Assembly: GCF_037042905.1 (NCBI RefSeq) | Contig: NC_087258.1 | Location: forward strand, 7,170,501 to 7,234,500 | DNA length: 64,000 nucleotides | Reading direction: 5' to 3' | DNA from: Lytechinus pictus | Taxonomy: Eukaryota; Echinodermata; Echinoidea; Temnopleuroida; Toxopneustidae | Shown: one piece after another, positions 46,341-58,000 of the stretch | How positions within the stretch are numbered: position 1 is the stretch's first letter | Layout of the letters: each line of letters starts with the position of its first letter | Program-made: the position numbers and the translations under genes | Notes under the pieces: generated by a model | What the model was told of the DNA's origin: nothing | Seen by the model: only the letters and a program-made list of their open reading frames with translations | The model's database searches: none

Positions 46341-47261
46341 AGGGAGGTTAAGAGGTTAATATTCCCCTGCACAACTTTCTAAATCTCAAAATAGTGGAGC
46401 TGTTTTTAATGTCATTAGAAAGTTTATTCCATAGTTTTACAGATGTTGTTTTAGAGAAAATTTATGCTGGCAGAAGCCAGCATCTGCATTTATGAGACAC
46501 GTCACATAACAGAGAGCATTATTCCTAGATCTAGTCTGATAATATTAAAGTTTGCATAAAAAGTAAAAATTAACAAAACTTCAAAAAGAGCAAAATTATA
46601 TTATTAAGCCAATTGAACTAATGGAAGTTATGAAAGAAAGGTTAGATGTATGGATTGGACCTATCTGCCTATAAAGAAACATTCTAGTTTAAGTTTACAA
46701 CTTTTTATGCCTTCAACAGTTAATTTTCAATTAAATTGAGCTTAGTTTCTCCTGTTTGAATTTATAGCCAGGCAGGAGGCACTTATTGGAGAGTAAAATT
46801 AATTTGCTAACTCAAGGTTACTTTCAAAGACGGCTGACAATTTTTGGTACCAATCACAACATATAACATCATGTAAACAAGATCTGTTAAGCCATTCCTT
46901 GCTGGAAAAATAATCTTGTAAAAATATAATACCGCTAATCATTCCGCATGTTTTTTATTATCGCAATCTGACTGTTCTTTGTGAAATGCTGGACCAAAAG
47001 TTTTTTACAGAACTGCATGAAGAATGCTGATGATTACACTGCAATGTTGGCGTTTGTCATGGAATACAGTTGCTCAATTGTTAGACTGAGCCAGACAGAC
47101 AATTCAAACCATGCAGTGCTTGATTGTCCAGCTGAGTATTGGCCCATTGATATTTCACAGCTGCTTTCCAAGATAGATTTAAGTATTTATCTGCAAATTT
47201 TTCTTGTGTTTCCTAAAAAAACTTTTGGCCTAGCTTTGAGATTGACAACCATCTCTTAAAG
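46341..47261. other. Intergenic, nothing recognised
   Basis: AT-rich. An open frame at 46981-47259 (92 aa) shows no domain that I recognise. Confidence 0.4.
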
Positions 47262-48098
47262 GTCAAGTCAATCCCTTAAAGAAAGTTGACTTGAATTGAT
47301 CTTTGGAGAAAAACCAAACAAGCATAATTCTGAAAATTTCATCAAAGTCTGATGTAAAATAAGAAAGCTACAATGTATGATATTGTATGAAAGTCTCACT
47401 TATTTCACAAAACAGATCCTCAATTCAGTGATATGCAAACGAGAGAGTGAATCAGCGAAAAAATTCACGGGAGCGCTGAGCGATTTCGCTCTCGTAAGCT
47501 TTGAAATTGCACTTGCAAACCCAATAGAGAGAGCGATCGGGAAAAAAAATCTTGTGTACAGTAACTAGCTCGGCCATACGTCCGCTGTCATCCCTTCGTG
47601 TGTGGGTTATAACGTGCACGTAATGTACCATTCACATTCACAAAGCTCAGCGCAGTGAGCGCACTAGTACGGTACTCAGTGAATATTCTCACTATTTTGT
47701 TTTTTATTGTTGAATTATACAATATTTCAATTTTTACTGCTTTGATAATAAGGACCTTTGTGATTGAACCTTAAACTGTTTAAATGGTGGTAATTCCACA
47801 TGTTCAGGGAGGAATAATACTTTGTTTCACATGACAATCGTACGAAAAATTAAGATATTTCATATTTCATGATAAAATAAAAAGAAATAATGAGTTTGTA
47901 ATGTCATTGGTCCCCTCATTTGCATACCAAACAGGATGGGCATAAAACTGTTTTGTGAAACTGAAACAAAGTGAAATTTAAAAATGTGAAAACTATCATC
48001 TATCCCGGTATCTGATTTTGGAGAAAAAAAAATCTATGTTGTGTTGTTTGATTTTCATCCTTTCTAATTCAAATAAACTTTTTTTTAGGGTGGACTTG
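47262..48098. mobile_element. MITE with AAGGTCAAGTCCACC-type termini, copy 3 (long)
   Basis: It starts AAAGGTCAAGTCAATCCCTT and ends TTTTTTAGGGTGGACTTGCA. It shares TTTCATCAAAGTCTGATGTA and CAGTGATATGCAAACGAGAG with copies 1 and 2. The middle carries about 250 bp of extra, more CG-rich sequence (GGGAGCGCTGAGCGATTTCG to about 47690). Confidence 0.6.
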
Positions 48099-48139
48099 CA
48101 TTGTATTGTCACATTCTATTACCCTGGTTTGGATCCTGT

Positions 48140-48245
48140 CCACAATGTAACATCCTTCAGCAATGAATGGATCCACATTATGTTGCACTCAACCCAGGTG
48201 AAGCCTTGATAATATATAGTGTGCCACTGAATAGGCAACTAAATA
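48140..48245 (+). repeat. SINE body fragment
   Basis: AATGGATCCACATTATGTTG, CACTCAACCCAGGTGAAGCC and AGTGTGCCACTGAATAGGCA match the body shared with 50940-51065 and 61900-62030. The tRNA-like head is missing. Confidence 0.6.
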
Positions 48246-49657
48246 AATTGTAAATGATATCATCTCAGTTGTCGGTTAAAAAAAATAATGACAGTATACT
48301 TTTGTAAGATTCAAATGTGATAATTTTTGTCTTTGCAATTCCCATTAGGCCTATAAACCAAAGCATCAGATGGGCTTTTAACCAGGTACAGATCAATAAT
48401 TGCTATGGAAACTGTAAATATGCTTGACTGATCTATTGATTTTTTTTTGTGTTTGCTTCATCATAACAACCATGAACTAGTAATTCATTATCAGATCAGG
48501 TTTCATTTTCAACTATAATCTGAGCCATTGTTCATTGAGTTGTTTCTTTATTATGATAATGGGATAACTGTATGCATTGTGATATGGTTTGTGATAACTT
48601 CAGTCTCTTGATAAAGTTGATCAAACTTTTGTTCCAAACAAATGGTTTTCAAGCTGCTGTTCCTGACTTAACATTAAAAAAAAATTATTAAGACCTATAA
48701 ATAGATGTTTTTTTTTTGTCTTTTTGGGATGATGAATTATTTTTTTTCATTCATATTTGATCAGCTGATATCATTTGAATTGGGAACAGTAACATTTCAA
48801 TGTAACTGCTGTTCTTTTAAATTCTATACCAAGTTTTTCACTTGATATTGATACATGTAGAAAATATGTATGTTTTTAAGTTTGTCAATTTTCATGGTGA
48901 AACAGTGATTTTGATGTTATATTGCATGGGCAATATAAGAGTCTTTAATGATCATGGAATGAAACATACTGATACATACCATATCAATATAGGATGTATC
49001 CGATATGAAGTCATAAAAAATAATTTCAAATTCTTTGAAAGGATTTGAAAATCAAAATATTCCCCAAGAACTATTATTGCATGTTTAAATCGTGAGGGGT
49101 AGTGCAAATTATGCAGATTTTAGTGCAAATTATACGCACTGTTTTCAATATTTCATGTCCTTTGCTTATGTATATCTACCAGGCAATGTTCTACCTTAAA
49201 TGCATTTACATGTGACATTAATAGTGTTCATAATATTAAATTGAATTTTTCACTGTATTAGAGTAATGTACAGTGTTAAACATAAATTGAAAATGGTATC
49301 ATCATTGATTGAATTACATATCTGTTTTGTAATACAGACACCCATATGTCAATACTTACAGAGCTTTCTGAATACAGAGATATGATCCAATTAAACAAGA
49401 ATACTTAAAATATTAAACCTCATCTTATCAATACTTACCGGTACTTGTCAAAGTTTTCACATTGTTGTACGCATATGCCAACAAATTTCAAGTTCACATT
49501 GAAAATCTGAACTTTAAAAATATGTTTATCAAAAGAGCAATGTCATAAATGCAAATGGTGGGTGCTGAGATCTGAGCTAGTCTGCAGGCGCAGACCTTTG
49601 CTTTTGGCATAGTGCACTGACTGATTCTACCAATAAGCCAGTTCACGGTTATACATG
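48246..49657. other. Intergenic, nothing recognised
   Basis: AT-rich sequence with short random frames. Confidence 0.5.
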
Positions 49658-49819
49658 TACCTTGGTCACATTTGCTCTACGGCGGCCGTACGGCGAGTCG
49701 AAAACAGCCGTTTTAACATTGTTTGTACCAACTTCATATAGGTGGTTTGAATTAAAATTAATAAAACAGCTGTTTTCGACTCACCGTATGGCCGCCGTAG
49801 AGCAAATGTGACCAAGGTA
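49658..49819. mobile_element. Palindromic MITE with TA flanks
   Basis: TACCTTGGTCACATTTGCTC and its exact inverse GAGCAAATGTGACCAAGGTA bound the element. The arms continue through TACGGCGGCCGTACGGCGAG (one mismatch) and TCGAAAACAGC. Terminal TA fits the TA target of Tc1/mariner-type transposons (family knowledge). Confidence 0.85.
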
Positions 49820-50842
49820 TTAGCTTATGATCAACTTTTCTCAAATGACCTTTGTGATTTTTCATTAGGATAAGCACTATCATTTTCAAATGTAGATGTT
49901 GCGTAAGCTTTACCGGTAGAGTATTCAAATTCTAAGAACAAAAGGCATTGTATAGACCAGGTGACTAGAATAGTACACCAGGGATAAAGTTTGGAAATCT
50001 GTTTATTGTCTGCCTTTGGCACATTTGACTATTGTTTAGGCTACTGTCAAATACCAGTGATTGTGCAGGCTCTATTTATTACTTTTCAGCTTGGATGTGA
50101 TAAAATGAATATTTTGAAAGGAATACATGAATAATCAGCAAATCACAAATGCATATGTCAGTGAATTTGAAAGCCACCTTCATGGTTTATCTCAAATGAC
50201 CTTTTTCTGCTCGTGCGCAGTTAACAACCGTGAACAGGCTTATTGACACACACACACATAAACACAGAGGGTGCGGAGTGAGTCTAGTCTCCGCTCTTGA
50301 CATGGTATTATAATTTGTTAAAGTGTTGCAGACTAGATCTACAAACTCTTCAATTTTCTGTTTTAAACTCTACATAACATGTATTGATCATAGTATGGAT
50401 ATTATTGTAGTCAAATATTACATTTGAACACCCTTAACACCTACCAGATGGTGTATATATTTTTATATTGCTAGATTTAGGTTTCTATTTTTATAGGGCA
50501 CTGGGGTGTGGATGGTTGTTCTGCTGTGATGTTGTTGTAGTGAAAGTTTATTAAAGCACGTGTTTCTTGAATCAGCGGCTGCAAAATGCGAAAACTTATA
50601 TCAAGTATTTGTGCCGACTGCCAACTAAAGTACCCCATTGTCATTGGTGTTTAGAAAGTTTGGTACACGGCTACACTCCTTCTGATCTAAGAACATTTCC
50701 AGAGCTTTCCCAATTACGAGTGCATGCAGAGGCCAGAAGGTTAATTTGTAGTCCAGGGTCATCTTTGACATCTTTAGATGTCTTCAATTGGACCTGATGG
50801 TAATCCTCATAGAAGGCATGTATGTACAGTCAACAGTAACGA
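49820..50842. other. Intergenic, nothing supported
   Basis: AT-rich sequence with a short (CA)n near 50246. A 76-aa frame at 50567-50797 was not recognised. Confidence 0.4.
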
Positions 50843-51067
50843 GGGACATCATGGTCCAGTGGTTCTGACTCTCGTATTTGAATCAGAGGGTTCTAGGTTC
50901 AAATCCTAGCCGTGGTGATTTCATTCAGCAAGAAATTTATCCACAATTTGCTGCACTCAACCCAGGTGAGGTGAATGGACACCCAGGATGATCGATTCTT
51001 GAAATCCATAATTCATCAGATGCATTGGAAATGGCAGCTCGAGCTAAAGCTGGGGGTAATGATAATC
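50843..51067 (+). mobile_element. tRNA-derived SINE
   Basis: An A-box-like TGGTCCAGTGG and a B-box GGTTCAAATCC lie about 45 bp apart in a tRNA-like head whose acceptor stem does not pair. A body follows with CAGCAAGAAATTTATCCACA, CTGCACTCAACCCAGGTGAG and GAATGGACACCCAGGATGAT. It is not a functional tRNA. Confidence 0.75.
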
Positions 51068-51140
51068 AGTAGGGGAGATTGGGGTTAGTTGGAACGCGGG
51101 GTAAGTTGAAACATTGTATTTTCTTTAACGCCTGTAAAAT

Positions 51141-51241
51141 AAATTTATGCCATACTGCCCTCGATTTATTGCTATTAATAATACAACAGTGATGTATTAT
51201 TTATAGCATTAAATTGAGGGCAGTATTGCATAAATTTATGC
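51141..51241. repeat. 100-bp hairpin repeat
   Basis: ATAAATTTATGCCATACTGC-CCTCGATTTA is matched by the inverse TAAATTGAGGGCAGTATTGC-ATAAATTTAT, with ATTAATAATACA at the turn. It sits beside GGGGTTAGTTGGAACGCGGG. Confidence 0.75.
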
Positions 51242-51677
51242 ATGGTGTTCAATGTGACCTTCAAAAACCACTATTCTCCACCCCCTACTCTCTAAATCAT
51301 CCCAAAGTCCATTGTCAATTGACATGAATAACACAAAGAAATACATAGTATCACCTAGATAGTTGAACCAGAGAATTGAGAGGCAGTTCTACATGTACGG
51401 CACTTTTTTCATCGGGTCAGTCTAGAGATACATGTAGCCTGATATAGACCAGCCTAGCCATTCTTGAGTGAATGTTCAAGAAGATTCAAGATCGTTTTTA
51501 TCAGCCTGAGTGGGGTTATTCCTTTTTTTGGAGTGGGCCCTGAAATTAACCTGGAGGGTAATTATAAAAAAAAAAAAAAATTGGCTACGGGGGGGGGGGG
51601 GGGGGGGTATAAAGTTTGTTTGGTCAAAAAGAATGAGATAAATATTGAACACTCCACTCCAGATGGCTAATGAGAAT

Positions 51678-52132
51678 CCGGGGGGGGGGGGGGGCAGTCA
51701 AGTATATTGCTGTACACACGCGTGACCAAAAATACGCGTTTAATGGGGTGTTTTTTCAGTTTTGGACACGGGCCGCGCGTGCTCTCGGGTATCAAAGACA
51801 CCGATTTTCAAAAAAAGGGGTAGTTTTGAAAGACTGGTCAATGGTCAATCGCAGGGTCAAACGTAGGGTATGCTTTTTTCCAAAGCTTTTTTTAAAGACT
51901 AGCCAAACGTGTTTAGGGTATGTTTCCCCCCCCCCCCCAAGCTTTTTCTCCGGGGTCATATTCTGGCAACAACTTGTTTAGGGGCCAAAATGTGTACATA
52001 AAGCCAGCGAAGAACTTGTTTAGGGGATTATTTTGCACAAAGAGAAAAACTCGTTTAGGGGGTGTTTGGAAATAATTTGGCCAAGCGTGTGTGCAGCAAT
52101 ACATTTGACTGCCCCCCCCCCCCCCCCCCCGG
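51678..52132. mobile_element. CCGGGGG-ended MITE with perfect 8-bp TSD
   Basis: A poly-G start then GCAGTCAAGTATATTGCTGT and ACACACGCGTGACCAAA is inverted at the other end (TTTGGCCAAGCGTGTGTGCA, GCAATACATTTGACTGC, poly-C, GG). Exact ATGAGAAT repeats flank it (51670-51677 and 52133-52140). CTTGTTTAGGGG words occur inside, as in the 35053 and 52604 elements, so it is probably a related family. Confidence 0.8.
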
Positions 52133-52373
52133 ATGAGAATGAGCTATTCTGAAACCTAGTATTACAGAGATCAAGTTGATGTTCATTGCCACGTGAGACC
52201 CCAGACACGTGTAGGAGGTTGTTTGCTTTGACATTGACCTAGTATGTTATCAGTAGTTAAGCTGTCATTAAGTGGGCCCATACATGTCATGTGATGTATG
52301 ATATTGACGTAAGCTCGCTCCGTAGTTTGTTGGATCTCCAGGGTACATTTATAGACTACTGTTATTTATATTT

Positions 52374-52418
52374 GGGAGGGGGTGGGTGGGAGAGGGAGGG
52401 GGGGGGGAGGTGGGGGGT
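52374..52418 (+). other. G-quadruplex-type G-rich tract
   Basis: GGGAGGGGGTGGGTGGGAGA, then GGGAGGGGGGGGGAGGTGGG: more than four runs of at least three G separated by 1-3 bases. Confidence 0.7.
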
Positions 52419-52603
52419 AGTAGTATCTTATTAACCCAGGGTACAAACTTCAGCCATCTGTTCTTTCTAGACTAGGAGAGGTCAAGTCGGGGTACATGTT
52501 TTTTTTTTTTTCAAAAGGCCGGGCCTCATGGCTTCATGTGTATATCCAAGCATACAAGGAAGATAGATCAATTTATTTTCACTATAGTATGGTTGCCATA
52601 GGC

Positions 52604-53168
52604 CCCGGGGGGCCACTTCCATTGACGAGTGGATACCACACGCGATCATGGGGTCTCGAAAAGCACCCTAAACACATATTTTCCATATTCTGATAATGCA
52701 CCCCTTGTGTGAAACCGTACCCTTCACAAGTATTGGAAACAAACGATACTATTGGCAAGTATTCCCTGAATTGAACCCCTAAACAAGTGCAGCGATATAT
52801 CAATTGTTATGTCATGGACGTTGGTCGTCGGTTTTACCTTTACCTACATCATTGGGTTTAGTACAGCCCCACCTCCCACACCTGGCGCAAATCGTACTCT
52901 AAACATGTAGTGTTGACTCTTGGGGAAAATAGTATATTTTTTATTAAACATTTTAGTCTTAATTTTTTATACCCTCGCAAATTTGACCCTAAACACGTGG
53001 CTTTCCTAGCGAAAATAGATACCCTTTTTTCTTTATTTTAGTGTTTTTGACACCCTTATCACGTTACGTACGTAACATGCCCTATCTTGAAAAAGACATC
53101 CTTTTTACATGTTTTTTTGGTCGCACATGGTATCCACTCGTCAATGTAAGTGCCCCCCCCCCCCCCGG
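52604..53168. mobile_element. Mutator-like MITE with perfect 9-bp TSD, copy 2 (inverted)
   Basis: This is the reverse-orientation copy of 35053-35597: CCACTTCCATTGACGAGTGG at the left, TGGTATCCACTCGTCAATGT at the right, and GTTACGTACGTAAC inside. GCCATAGGC is repeated exactly at 52595-52603 and 53169-53177. With those boundaries the reverse complement starts CCGGGG and ends CCCGGG, exactly like copy 1. Confidence 0.85.
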
Positions 53169-53177
53169 GCCATAGGC

Positions 53178-53684
53178 ATTACATGCATGTCTTTGGACAT
53201 CACCAATCCACGGTTGAAAATTGACCATTACCCTTTTATAAAATATGAATGTTTTAATGATGGTACCTGTATGATTCGCATTATTGACTCTTTTTTTTTA
53301 AACCAAAGTTTTAGATGGGTCTTTAACCCACCTTTATATTCTTTTATGGATTTTTCAGTATTACTCATTGCATATGGTCAGAAAATACAAATATTGTTTT
53401 AACTTTTAGGATCAAGGGAATCTTTTTAACAGCTGTTTCCTTTCCTTTTTGCTTGTTGTCATGCAGTAACTTCTAATTAAAGTGGTCATATGATTTTCAT
53501 GAGACTATTCAGATTAAGTTTTCATTTCCCTATTGGATGTTAATCACTTCCATGAACTTACAAAAATCATTTTTGTTTTTTGTGCTGCCTTCAAGTTAAA
53601 TCAACACTTTTGTTTCTTAGGAACATGGCTTTTAAAGTTTTCATTTAAATTCAAACCATGGTTGCATTCAAGCAATGTTTCATC
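53178..53684. other. Intergenic, nothing recognised
   Basis: AT-rich sequence with short random frames. Confidence 0.5.
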
Positions 53685-53790
53685 TATGGAGGTGCATTGG
53701 CAGAGTGTTCTAATATGCCTGACTAGACACATGAAAAGGTCAAGGTTCGATACCCAGCCACCGCACTGCAAGCAAGGCATTTAATCAACA
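53685..53790 (+). mobile_element. tRNA-derived SINE head
   Basis: An A-box-like TTGGCAGAGTGTTC and a strong B-box AGGTTCGATACCCAGCC lie about 50 bp apart, followed by GCAAGCAAGGCATTTAATCA. No continuous tRNA fold; truncated. Confidence 0.6.
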
Positions 53791-53794
53791 ATCC

Positions 53795-53970
53795 TGGGTG
53801 GTGTTTCATAAAGCTGTTCATAAGTTAAGAACGACTTTAAGAACGACTGGTGATCCTTTCTTGTCGTAAATGGTATAATGAATTGGCAATGGTTTAGCGC
53901 GTAAGAAAGGATCACCAGTCGTTTTTAAAGTCGCTCTTAACTTACGAACAGCTTTATGAAACGGACCCCA
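53795..53970. mobile_element. Palindromic MITE (GTTTCATAAAGCTGTTC)
   Basis: GTGTTTCATAAAGCTGTTCA and AAGTTAAGAACGACTTTAAG are inverted at CTTAAAGTCGCTCTTAACTT-like and GAACAGCTTTATGAAACGGA. Both arms share GATCCTTTCTT/AAGAAAGGATC near the centre. Confidence 0.85.
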
Positions 53971-54938
53971 GCATTCAAATAAATAGCAATGCTATATGCA
54001 TTCTTGGTACCATGTGTGAACTTGTTAAAAAAAATATCAGTCTTACCAATAAAATCTACTTAAAATGCACAAAGATGAAATGTATGGTAAAGTCTCCAAA
54101 GTCTGTGCACACACGCATCTGCACCATTCTTTTAAAATATACGCAGCAACCACAAACTTTACAGATGCAATACATAGAAAGTGTTCATTAAAAAATGTGA
54201 CTCAAAATCGTGGGAAAATATTGAACTTTAGGCATTTCATGTGACGGCCACAAAATGCGGCCTTTCTCATCAAAATCCCAATATCATGTGTAAAGTGAAT
54301 GGGTGCACAGTCATGGGGCACAATTTTTTTGTTCAATCTGTAAATGACTTACCGGGATAATTTTCCAAGAAAATTTCTTTCATTTTTTTATGAGCTTCAA
54401 GTAATCAGGGCCCTTCTAATGTAAAACTAACCATTGACTACAAACAAGATGGAACTCATTCATTGAGTTTAATCAGTAAAAGTAGAAATAAGATAAAATT
54501 ATGAATTTTGGCTGAAAACGCAGTTTGCTTGGATTTGTACACGAAATCACATTTTTGAACAAAATTGGGTCTGACATGCACTTTCAAAATGTTGCGTTAT
54601 TTTGGAACCATTTATCTGGGGTCTCAAAGAAAAGGTCATAGCATGGCGCAGGGCCAGCTTTTCTTGTTACAAATTTATCACGGAATATGTCGAGGGGAGG
54701 GGGGCAGGGTTGAATAAGCTCCCCTAGCCAGCCTTATTTGGGTTAAAAGAATCAATCAATATAGTGTATAGCGCATATTGAAGATAATTGTAAGTTTATG
54801 GCAAACCATAGGCCAAGAAAAAGGAACAGTTATATTGTAAATATCAAATGCATCTCTCATATTCTTTACCCCCAGGTCATGAATGAGGTAGCAGAGAAGC
54901 TTTGTTGGAATATGCAAATGATATGATTGTCAGGTGAC
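53971..54938. other. Upstream of PXYLP1 coding start
   Basis: Mostly AT-rich. A strong acceptor, CTCTCATATTCTTTACCCCC-AG, ends at 54874, so 54875-54938 is probably 5' UTR joined to an upstream non-coding exon (inference). Confidence 0.5.
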
Positions 54939-55050
54939 ATGCCTTCTCAGAACCGCAGCCAACCACGGCAGTCCTCCGGCACGATGAGAATGTTTTCAAG
55001 GACACGCATCTGCTTCTTGCTCGTCTGCTGTTGTCTTGCCATTATCTTGT
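54939..55050 (+). CDS. PXYLP1: PXYLP1 coding exon 1 (membrane anchor)
   Basis: It encodes MPSQNRSQPRQSSGTMRMFS through LAIIL. The donor is TTGT|gtaagt, and the Trp codon is completed by exon 2, whose WLTL finishes the hydrophobic segment. Found by phase and hydropathy, so less certain than exon 4. Confidence 0.8.
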
Positions 55051-58000
55051 GTAAGTAAAAAGAGTAATGTTGACTTGTTAAACGTACATTCCAACACACC
55101 AACTGGGTAATGATCCCAGCCCATCAGGGAAATCATGGAAAATTATTTTACTTTTTTCCAGTCAGGGAAAAATCAGGGAATTTGAAAAAAAATACCTCAA
55201 ATCAGGGGTAAATGCCTAAAATGAGGGAAAAATTTGAATTTTGATCAGCCCTAAAGTCGAAAGCACGGTAGTCAGTCAGACTCTGTTATATTTTGTTGCA
55301 TATCAAAACAACATCCATTGAATTACTTGTTATGGTGGTACTAATTAGTTTTACACTACAACAAATTAGAAAACATGCAAATCTGGGAAAGGGTTTAAAT
55401 AATTATCAGGGAATCTTTAAACTTCATCAGGGAAAATTCAGGGAAATATCATGGAATTTTCTTTTCTTGAAAAGCTGGGAACCCTGGATTGGATTCAAGC
55501 AAAATTCAACAAAATGACCAATGTATGTACAGTGCAATGCATGAATAGAAATGGTGTGGTAGAGGGTTCTGGAAGAAAATTAGTAATTGCTCAAAAGTTA
55601 AGAAAATAAGCATGGCAACCTGCCAGTTAATTAGGTCTGTCAGAATATTTAAAAACCAGATGAGAATTATGAAAGTTACAACATTGTGCGGTTTTGCTTG
55701 ATTTCACGAAACAGTGATATACAAACATTTTAAAAATAATAAGGAGCTGATGATGTCGCACACTTGTTTCATATTTTGTATTTTGTAATATGAAATATTT
55801 AATATTTCAATTTTTCTTCATATTTTGTCTCCTTGAATATGTAAGATTGCCGTTATTGTAACTTATTGTGATTCAGTCATAAACTTCATAATTATCTAAT
55901 TTACAGACATAAAAATCTTTGGTTATGAGGTAGATCAAATCATCATATATTGAGGAAAATTAATTAGGCAAAGTGGCAATTATTCAAATTTATCATAAGA
56001 AATTACAAATAATCTAAGTTTTTATCTCATGATTGCTTTTATGTCACTCTGTATGCATTATTTTTAACCTTTTTTTTTACAAAAACAATATACAGTGTAC
56101 AATTTTTTCAGAGAAATTGCTGTTTAATTACCCACTACTGAACTTAATTAATTCTGTTACCAGGCTCTTTGGCCCTAATTCACAACTTTTAGGTGGTTTT
56201 TAAAACCCTCGGTTGAACCCATGGTTTGCGCAGATTTCCTGTATAAATTACGTTTATTTACCGCTTATATTAAAAAATGTCCAGTGCTGATGCGCGCTCT
56301 TGTCACAGTGTGCCAAATTGATGTCTGTTATTGTTAAGTATGCTATTTTATTAATGAGTCCACTGTTTGAAGAGTGGACTCATGAATGAAATAGCTTACT
56401 TAAGCATGGCAACAGGCATCAATTTGGCGCACTGTGACAAGAGCGCGCATCAGCATTGAACATTTTTAATACACGCGGTAAATAAGCGTAATTTATACAG
56501 GAAATTTGCATAAACCATGGGTTCAGCAGATGGTTTTAAAAACCACCTTTGTGAATTTGGGCCTTAAAGTTCTAACTGGACATTGAGCGTCCACCTCATG
56601 AATGAGAGGACATAGGTTTTATTCCTGGCTGAGTCAAATCAGAGACTTAGAAAAAGGGAAACTTCTGCCTTGAGGTACTGTATTAGAATGGAGAAGGGTA
56701 ATAATAACATTATGTTACGCAAGGCCCTTGGGAGAACATTCCTAAGAGCTGAAATGGCTACCCCAGGTACATAAGAATTATCATTGTTATTATTGAAAGT
56801 ATCTTTGTTATCCTACTCATTTTGCCATAATTTTTTTTTTATTAATTTCACTTTCCTATCTTTTTAAATTCTACCACAAAGGGCTGACTCTAGAGCAAGG
56901 TAAGAACTCAATCGGGGAGGACCTGAATGCAAGATGGCTCCATGCTAAAATCATTCCAGATGCTGATATTGATGTTGAACATCATGCTAATAAAGTGCTA
57001 GTGATGCAGGATGGGGAAGGTAGCGCAAAGGGAAAGCATTACCCTGGAAATGGAAAAGGAAAGAAAACAGGTAAGGCTAAAATCATCACACCTCCTCGGC
57101 TTGTGAATCTTCTACACTCTTCTGAAAATATCTGTGCCTCGTAGCCATTTAAATATACTACACCTGGGTCGAGTGCAGCGCAATGTTGATAAATCTCTTG
57201 CTGAAGGAAATGCATGGCTGCGATTGGAATTCATGGCCCTCTGATTGAAAGGCAAGAATCAGAACCACCAGACCCCAAAAATTGGCAATACATGAAATCA
57301 GATTTTGCGTTGACTCTCTCAAATAATGTTAGACAATACTCCTGCAACTTTTTCTTTATATCTTTTTGTTGTTGTTGTAGTTCTTCTTCTTCCTTTCTTC
57401 TCCTTCTTGTTCTTCTTTTTCTTGTTCTTCTTCTTCTCCTTCTTCTCCTTAATTTTCTTCTTCTCCTTCTTCTTCTTCTGCTTTTTTTTCTTCTTCTTCT
57501 TCTCCTTCTTCTTCTCCTCCTTCTTTTTCTTCTTCTCCTCCTTCTCCTATTCCTTTTTCATCTTCTTCTTCATCATCCACCTCCTCCTTCCAAATTAAGA
57601 TCACCTTGCCAAAAGATGCAAGTTCTGTGGTAGGATTTGAATCCTGGACCCTGTGGCTTAAATCCAGAAATGTATCCGCCTCTACCACATATATTCTGCA
57701 CTTCCTCCTTACCTTTTTGAAAGTGAATATTATTATTATCTTTTTTTTTAAATGTGTACCAGCACTGTGAAATGTTGACTTAATGCATATTTTCATTACA
57801 TTGACTTCCTTACTTCTTCCTATTCTTTCTTGCATTTGACGTTATCCTCACAGAAGACTCCAAGCAGAATAAATTGAAAAAGAAGAAGAAGAAAGAGAAA
57901 GCACACTATGAGGAGATAGAGGTAGTTGATCTGGGAATGGAAGCGAAAGAAGCGGAGCAGTGGATTCAGGAGAAGATAAAGTTTGGATATTGTAATCCAC

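Noticed and set aside
50843-50925. Functional tRNA gene
   Set aside because: The A- and B-box words are present, but the acceptor stem does not pair, the anticodon loop is too long, and a SINE body follows.
57214-57633. 139-aa Leu/Phe-rich frame that looks like a membrane protein
   Set aside because: It is a translation of a (CTT)n tract in PXYLP1 intron 2, opposite to a Glu-rich frame on the other strand.
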